This document shows, one piece after another, positions 7,669-12,284 of a DNA stretch of 12,284 nucleotides. Both the position numbers and the translations under genes were made by a program. The number at the start of each line of letters is the position of its first letter. The stretch's first letter is position 1. Below the pieces are notes generated by a model, which saw only the letters and a list, made by a program, of their open reading frames with translations, had not been told where the DNA came from and did no database searches. Origin of the DNA: Gammaproteobacteria bacterium (GTDB lineage: Bacteria > Pseudomonadota > Gammaproteobacteria > Woeseiales > Woeseiaceae); assembly GCA_002685275.1 (NCBI GenBank), contig NYWX01000015.1, forward strand, positions 1 through 12,284. The letters are read 5' to 3'.

Positions 7669-10500
7669 ATGAAAAAAATCTCAATTCGCGGTGCAAGAAC
7701 TCATAATCTTAAAAATGTTGATTTAGATTTACCACGTGATCAACTAATTGTTTTTACAGGGTTATCAGGCTCTGGAAAATCATCACTAGCATTTGACACT
7801 ATTTATGCTGAAGGACAACGGAGATACGTTGAATCACTATCAGCATATGCACGTCAATTTTTATCAATGATGGAAAAACCTGACATTGACCATATTGAAG
7901 GTTTATCACCGGCAATATCAATAGAACAGAAAGCTACCTCTCATAATCCACGCTCAACTGTCGGCACAGTGACTGAAATATATGACTACTTGCGACTACT
8001 TTATGCGCGAGCAGGTACACCTAAATGTCCTGATCATGGATTACCACTAGAAGCTCAAACAATCGAGCAAATGGTTGATCAGGTGATGGCTTTTCCAGAA
8101 AATAGTAAATTTATGTTGCTTGCTCCAGTTATCACAGAACGAAAAGGTGAGCACCTTCAATTAATGAATGACCTGAGAGCACAGGGTTTCATACGTGCTC
8201 GAATTGATGGTGAAATTTATGAGTTAGATGAGCCGCCATCACTTGATTTAAGAAAAAAACACAATATTGAAGTTATTGTTGATCGATTTAAAATCAAAGA
8301 AGACCTCAGGTTACGCTTAACAGAATCATTTGAAACAACACTTAGATTGGCAGATGGTAACGCTCGTATCGCATCAATGGAAGGATTATTTGAAGATGAA
8401 ATTAATTTTTCAGATCGCTTTGCTTGTAATGAATGTGGTTTTAGCCTAACAGAGTTAGAACCTCGCTTGTTTTCTTTCAATAACCCAACAGGTGCTTGTC
8501 AAAGCTGTGATGGACTTGGTGTAAAACAATTCTTTGACCCCTCTCGAGTTGTTGTTAATTCTGGATTATCTCTAGCTGGAGGCGCTATTCGAGGATGGGA
8601 TAGAAAAACAACTTATTACTACCATATGATTAAAAGTATCGCATCTCACTACAAGTTTGATGCTGAAAAACCTTTTAATTCTCTATCTGAAAAAATACAA
8701 AATATTATCTTATATGGTAGTGGTAAAGAAAAAATTAATTTTTATTATGAAAATACGCGTGGCATGCAAATCAAAAAATCACATAATTTTGAAGGAGTTT
8801 TGCCAAATTTAGAACGAAGATACCATGAAACAGAATCTAATGCGGTTCGAGAAGAGCTACAAAAGTTTCTTAATACTCAGATATGTCCAGAATGCAATGG
8901 AGCAAGATTAAATCGATCAGCTCGTCATGTATTTATATCTGATAGCTCACTTCCAGATATAACAAAACTTTCTGTTGGTCATGCATGTAAATTTTTTAAA
9001 AAATTAAATATTAGTGGCTGGAGAGCCACTATTGCTGACACAATTGTTAAAGAAATAAATGACAGGTTAAATTTCTTATCTGACGTTGGTCTTGATTATT
9101 TATCACTTGATCGAAGTGCTGATACCTTGTCTGGTGGTGAAGCACAGCGCATAAGACTTGCGAGTCAAATTGGTTCTGGGCTTGTAGGTGTAATGTACAT
9201 ACTAGATGAACCATCAATCGGTCTTCATCAGCGTGATAATCAGCGTTTATTAAAAACACTCATTCACCTTCGAGATATTGGTAATACAGTAATTGTAGTA
9301 GAACATGATGAAGAGGCAATACTTGCAGCTAATCACGTTGTTGATCTCGGTCCAGGTGCAGGAGTCCATGGTGGCATGATTGTTTCTCAAGGAACGCCAG
9401 AAGAAATTAAAAATGATCCAAAATCTTTAACAGGAAAATATTTATCTGGTAAACGCTCAATAATGCTACCAAAGAAACGAACAAAAAATGATTTAATAAG
9501 ACAGATAAAGATTATTGGGGCATCAGGCAACAATTTAAAAAATATTGACGTTTCAATACCAATAGGATTACTAACATGTGTTAGTGGTGTTTCTGGCTCA
9601 GGTAAATCTACACTTGTTAATGATACTTTATATAAGGCCGTAGCGGATGAATTGAATAAGTCAAAGCGAGGCCCCGCTCCTCATAAAAAGATTACTGGCC
9701 TAGAGAATATTGATCGTGTAATTGATATTAGTCAAAGCCCAATAGGAAGAACGCCACGATCAAATCCAGCTACCTATAGTGGTCTATTTACTCCAATTCG
9801 TGAGCTATTTGCTGGTACGCAAGAAGCGCGCTCCCGTGGTTATATGCCAGGACGCTTTAGTTTCAATGTAAAAGGTGGTCGATGCGAGCCATGCCAAGGT
9901 GATGGTGTCATTAAAGTAGAAATGCATTTCTTACCAGATGTATATGTCCCATGTGACACATGTCATGGAAAGCGCTACAACCGAGAAACTCTTGAAATTA
10001 GATATAAAGGAAAGAATATACATGAAATCCTTAATATGACTATTGAAGATGCTGCTGTTTTTTTTAAAAATGTGCCAATTGTTGCAAAGAAACTTATTAC
10101 GTTAGTAGACGTTGGTCTTAGTTATGTAAAATTAGGTCAGAATGCGACAACACTTTCTGGTGGAGAGGCGCAAAGAGTTAAACTTGCCAAAGAACTCTCA
10201 AAGCGAGACACTGGAAGTACGCTCTATATCCTTGATGAGCCTACAACAGGACTTCACTTTCTTGATATTGAGCACTTACTTAAAGTGCTAAACAGACTTC
10301 GTGATCGTGGAAATACAGTTGTAGTAATCGAACATAATCTTGATGTAATAAAAACAGCAGATTGGGTGATTGATCTTGGTCCTGAGGGAGGTGATGGAGG
10401 TGGAACATTGGTTGCAATCGGAACACCAGAAGAAATAGCTTCAAACAAAGTATCATTCACAGGAGAATACCTAAAACCGTTGCTAAATAATCATGATTGA
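7669..10500 (+). CDS. uvrA: UvrABC excinuclease subunit A
   Basis: UvrA is the damage-sensing ATPase of nucleotide excision repair; it loads UvrB on lesions. From ATG 7669 the product has 943 residues (E. coli 940). It is a double ABC ATPase. Walker A GLSGSGKS lies at 31-38 with Lys37, the E. coli number; the second is GVSGSGKS at 640-647 with Lys646, again matching. Signature LSGGEAQR motifs begin at 487 and 829. Walker B LDEPS (about 512-516) and LDEPT (about 855-859) follow. Zinc-binding cysteines are Cys253/256/277/280, Cys406/409 and Cys739/742/762/765. The reading frame extends upstream to a TTG at 7606, but that codon lies before the likely -10 box at 7614 and would add 21 unmatched residues, so I reject it. 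The ATG has no clear Shine-Dalgarno. No SOS box is seen. It converges on slyX with a 23-bp gap and no hairpin terminator. Confidence 0.98.
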   Translation: MKKISIRGARTHNLKNVDLDLPRDQLIVFTGLSGSGKSSLAFDTIYAEGQRRYVESLSAYARQFLSMMEKPDIDHIEGLSPAISIEQKATSHNPRSTVGTVTEIYDYLRLLYARAGTPKCPDHGLPLEAQTIEQMVDQVMAFPENSKFMLLAPVITERKGEHLQLMNDLRAQGFIRARIDGEIYELDEPPSLDLRKKHNIEVIVDRFKIKEDLRLRLTESFETTLRLADGNARIASMEGLFEDEINFSDRFACNECGFSLTELEPRLFSFNNPTGACQSCDGLGVKQFFDPSRVVVNSGLSLAGGAIRGWDRKTTYYYHMIKSIASHYKFDAEKPFNSLSEKIQNIILYGSGKEKINFYYENTRGMQIKKSHNFEGVLPNLERRYHETESNAVREELQKFLNTQICPECNGARLNRSARHVFISDSSLPDITKLSVGHACKFFKKLNISGWRATIADTIVKEINDRLNFLSDVGLDYLSLDRSADTLSGGEAQRIRLASQIGSGLVGVMYILDEPSIGLHQRDNQRLLKTLIHLRDIGNTVIVVEHDEEAILAANHVVDLGPGAGVHGGMIVSQGTPEEIKNDPKSLTGKYLSGKRSIMLPKKRTKNDLIRQIKIIGASGNNLKNIDVSIPIGLLTCVSGVSGSGKSTLVNDTLYKAVADELNKSKRGPAPHKKITGLENIDRVIDISQSPIGRTPRSNPATYSGLFTPIRELFAGTQEARSRGYMPGRFSFNVKGGRCEPCQGDGVIKVEMHFLPDVYVPCDTCHGKRYNRETLEIRYKGKNIHEILNMTIEDAAVFFKNVPIVAKKLITLVDVGLSYVKLGQNATTLSGGEAQRVKLAKELSKRDTGSTLYILDEPTTGLHFLDIEHLLKVLNRLRDRGNTVVVIEHNLDVIKTADWVIDLGPEGGDGGGTLVAIGTPEEIASNKVSFTGEYLKPLLNNHD

Positions 10501-10523
10501 AGTCATTTTATAAATATATGGTC

Positions 10524-10730
10524 CTAATAATGAGGTGGTTTATCATCATGTATAGGATTACTTAACAAGGTTCTTTCGAAAGACTGAAATTCACAAACTA
10601 ATTCTTTATATAATTTCTCTAGCTTAATCATCTTTTTTTGCTGTTCGATTACTATTTCATTCAATTCGTGCATCATTTGATCCTGATATGCTAACTTAGT
10701 TTCAAGATGAATAAATCTATTATCATTCAT
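10524..10730 (-). CDS. slyX: SlyX family protein
   Basis: A 68-residue protein of the SlyX family, whose molecular role is not established. It has the family's whole layout: a short charged N-terminus, a long heptad-like coiled coil (about residues 7-52: LETKLAYQDQMMHELNEI followed by Gln/Lys/Leu-rich repeats) and the hallmark C-terminal tail DKPPHY. No membrane segment or signal peptide is seen. The ATG at 10730 has a good Shine-Dalgarno (GAGGT, 5-nt spacing), and an extended -10 lies upstream at 10760-10768. It stands alone on the minus strand, convergent with uvrA and divergent from uup, so it is probably a single-gene transcript. In E. coli slyX lies beside slyD; that neighbour is not seen here. 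Confidence 0.9.
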   Translation of the reverse strand: MNDNRFIHLETKLAYQDQMMHELNEIVIEQQKKMIKLEKLYKELVCEFQSFERTLLSNPIHDDKPPHY

Positions 10731-10756
10731 ATCTTACCTCAGAAATATTTTAATTG

Positions 10757-10781
10757 TTCTTAATACCACATGTATTTAGAA
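10757..10781. repeat. Inverted repeat (dyad) in the slyX-uup intergenic region
   Basis: The arms TTCTTAATAC (10757-10766) and GTATTTAGAA (10772-10781) pair at 9 of 10 positions around a 5-nt centre (CACAT, centre at 10769). The dyad covers the presumed slyX -10 element and ends just before the uup Shine-Dalgarno (AGGA, 10784-10787). It could be an operator for a dimeric regulator, or a stem in the uup leader. AT-rich DNA gives such repeats by chance more often than balanced DNA does, so function is unproven. Confidence 0.6.
10760..10768 (-). promoter_or_regulatory. Candidate extended -10 promoter for slyX
   Basis: The minus strand reads TGGTATTAA, i.e. a TGn extension joined to TATTAA (4 of 6 matches to TATAAT). 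No good -35 is found at 16-18 bp, which an extended -10 can tolerate. The start of transcription would fall near 10753, giving a leader of about 23 nt that holds the GAGGT ribosome binding site. It lies inside the inverted repeat described here. Confidence 0.35.
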
Positions 10782-10794
10782 ATAGGATAATTTA

Positions 10795-12284
10795 ATGTCA
10801 TTAATTCGATTTGAAGATATAAAATTAGAATTTGGCGATCAAGTGATTTTGAATGACGCTAATCTTTTAATTGAAAAGGGTGAAAGAGTTTGTTTGATTG
10901 GCCGTAATGGTGCAGGTAAATCATCTACATTTAAATTGATCACTGGTGAATTAGAGGCCGATCAAGGTGAAATTGTTACTAGATCTAACATAATTATCAG
11001 TCAGCTCGGACAAAACCTTCCGAATGCAATGGATCAAAATGTAAGAGATGTTGTTCTTTCTGGATTAAAGAATATTGAGAAACTATTAAATGACTACAAG
11101 AAAATGTCCAATCGTAATTTGGATAAACTTGGGTTAGCCGAAATAGAAAAGCTTCATGCGAAAATCGACGCTTATGATGGCTGGAAAATCGAACAACGTA
11201 TCGAGAAAACGATAACAGATCTTAACCTTCCAGATGAGAAAAGAATGAGTGAACTCTCAGGTGGATGGCGTCGCAGAGTTGCTCTAGCAAAAGCGTTGGT
11301 TCAAAAACCTGATTTATTGTTATTAGATGAGCCAACTAATCATCTTGATATTGCGACCATTAATTGGCTCGAGGATCAAATTTACTCCTACACAGGAGCT
11401 GTATTATTCATTACTCATGATCGTTCATTCTTGCAACGACTTGCAACACGAATTATTGAAATTGATCGTGGCAAACTTACAAGTTGGCCCGGTAATTACA
11501 ATAATTTTTTAATTAGAAAAGAAAAGATTTTAAAGGACGAAGAGACTGCAAATGCAAAATTTGACAAAAAACTTAGCCAAGAAGAAATTTGGATAAGACA
11601 AGGTATAAAGGCTAGACGTACTCGTAATGAAGGACGTGTTCGTGCACTTAAAAAGATGCGAGAAGAATCTTCAAACCGCGTAAAAGATAATGGAAAAGCT
11701 CATATTCAAATAGAAGAAGCTGAGAAATCAGGTCGTAAAATAATTCAAGCAAAAAATATTTCCTACAGTTACGGTAAAAATAAAGTTATTCACAATTTTT
11801 CTATTAAAATTATGCGAGGAGAAAGAATAGGATTAGTTGGAAATAATGGAGTAGGTAAGACCACTTTATTACGTCTATTGCTAGGAAAACTTAAACCAGA
11901 AAACGGGACCGTAAAATATGGAACAAACTTAAAAATAGGTTATTTTGATCAATTACGTCAATCACTCAAACTAGAAAAATCTGTTGCATATAATGTTGGA
12001 GAAGGTCGGACTTATATAAACATAAGTGGTAAAGAGCGGCATATTATTGGCTATCTCAAGGGATTCTTATTTACGCCAAAACGTTCAATAATGCCTGTCA
12101 AGGCATTGTCAGGGGGCGAAATAAATCGAGTTATTTTAGCTAAATTATTTACGCGTGCCTCAAATCTTTTAGTTCTTGATGAACCAACCAATGACCTTGA
12201 TATAGAAACACTGGAAGTTTTAGAAAAAAAACTATGTGATTATTGCGGGACATTGATTGTGGTAAGTCATGACAGAGAATTTCT
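10795..12284 (+). CDS. uup: ABC-F ATPase, Uup type, cut by the right window edge
   Basis: ABC-F proteins are soluble tandem ATPases without membrane domains that act at the ribosome; Uup is also linked to tandem-repeat deletion/precise transposon excision and to branched DNA. The 496 visible residues hold both cassettes. First: Walker A GRNGAGKS (36-43), signature LSGGW (154-158), Walker B LLLLDEPTNHLD (174-185). Second: Walker A GNNGVGKT (349-356), signature LSGGE (438-442), Walker B LLVLDEPTNDLD (458-469). The linker includes EIWIRQGIKARRTRNEGRVR (264-283), and FTPKRSIMPVKALSGGE precedes the second signature; both are typical of Uup rather than EttA or YheS. Uup is about 635 residues, so roughly the last 140, including the C-terminal coiled-coil DNA-binding domain that would confirm the subtype, lie outside. 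The ATG at 10795 has AGGA 7 nt upstream (10784-10787). It diverges from slyX with 64 bp between them. Confidence 0.93.
   Translation, partial: MSLIRFEDIKLEFGDQVILNDANLLIEKGERVCLIGRNGAGKSSTFKLITGELEADQGEIVTRSNIIISQLGQNLPNAMDQNVRDVVLSGLKNIEKLLNDYKKMSNRNLDKLGLAEIEKLHAKIDAYDGWKIEQRIEKTITDLNLPDEKRMSELSGGWRRRVALAKALVQKPDLLLLDEPTNHLDIATINWLEDQIYSYTGAVLFITHDRSFLQRLATRIIEIDRGKLTSWPGNYNNFLIRKEKILKDEETANAKFDKKLSQEEIWIRQGIKARRTRNEGRVRALKKMREESSNRVKDNGKAHIQIEEAEKSGRKIIQAKNISYSYGKNKVIHNFSIKIMRGERIGLVGNNGVGKTTLLRLLLGKLKPENGTVKYGTNLKIGYFDQLRQSLKLEKSVAYNVGEGRTYINISGKERHIIGYLKGFLFTPKRSIMPVKALSGGEINRVILAKLFTRASNLLVLDEPTNDLDIETLEVLEKKLCDYCGTLIVVSHDREF

Noticed and set aside
7655..7670. LexA box candidate before uvrA (CTGT at 7655)
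   Set aside because: The bases 8 nt after CTGT are ATAT rather than ACAG, so only a chance half-site is present.
8217..8480. Minus-strand 87-residue frame inside uvrA, and similar frames at 9047-9259 and 10254-10460
   Set aside because: All are antisense to conserved UvrA domains, with no ribosome binding site or family motif.
10501..10523. Bidirectional terminator between convergent uvrA and slyX
   Set aside because: The 23-bp gap has no GC stem or hairpin with a T-run on either strand.
11327..11512. Plus-strand 61-residue frame inside uup
   Set aside because: It overlaps Walker B and the following conserved residues of Uup in another frame; no sign of independent coding.

Overview
The window is AT-rich, densely packed bacterial chromosome. 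It holds eleven protein genes, two of them cut by the window ends, and almost no spacer DNA. Every gene belongs to a well-known family. Gene content and order point to a low-GC gammaproteobacterium: the miaB-ybeZ-ybeY-corC-lnt series runs into leuS, uvrA lies back to back with an MFS gene followed by ssb, and slyX is present. The species cannot be named from the sequence alone.

Positions 1-7591 are a same-strand (minus) array read from right to left: MFS transporter, ssb, miaB, ybeZ (PhoH-like), ybeY, corC, lnt and leuS (5' part only). From ssb to lnt the gaps are 12, 26, -17, 20 and -8 bp, so these genes are very probably co-transcribed. The array covers ssDNA protection (SSB), tRNA modification (MiaB), rRNA maturation and ribosome quality control (YbeY, with YbeZ as its usual partner), a CBS-domain protein (CorC), lipoprotein N-acylation (Lnt) and leucyl-tRNA charging (LeuRS).

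Positions 7592-7668 are a 77-bp divergent promoter region. uvrA runs rightward from it (7669-10500). It converges on the small minus-strand gene slyX (10524-10730) with a 23-bp gap. slyX is in turn divergent from an ABC-F ATPase gene of the Uup type (10795 to the right edge), and the 64-bp region between them carries a clear inverted repeat.

I found no mobile element, CRISPR array, RNA gene, toxin-antitoxin pair, defence system or unknown gene cluster, and I do not claim a new system. The points worth a second look are small: the fusion of two normally separate conserved blocks at ssb/miaB, a Tyr-to-Trp change next to the catalytic Cys of Lnt, dyad symmetries in both divergent promoter regions, a TTG start on ybeZ, poly-A tracts at two gene starts, and no recognisable LexA box before uvrA or ssb. 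Most genes lack a clear Shine-Dalgarno sequence; ssb, slyX and uup are the exceptions. There is no gene-free stretch above 300 bp; the longest gap is 114 bp, between ssb and the MFS gene.
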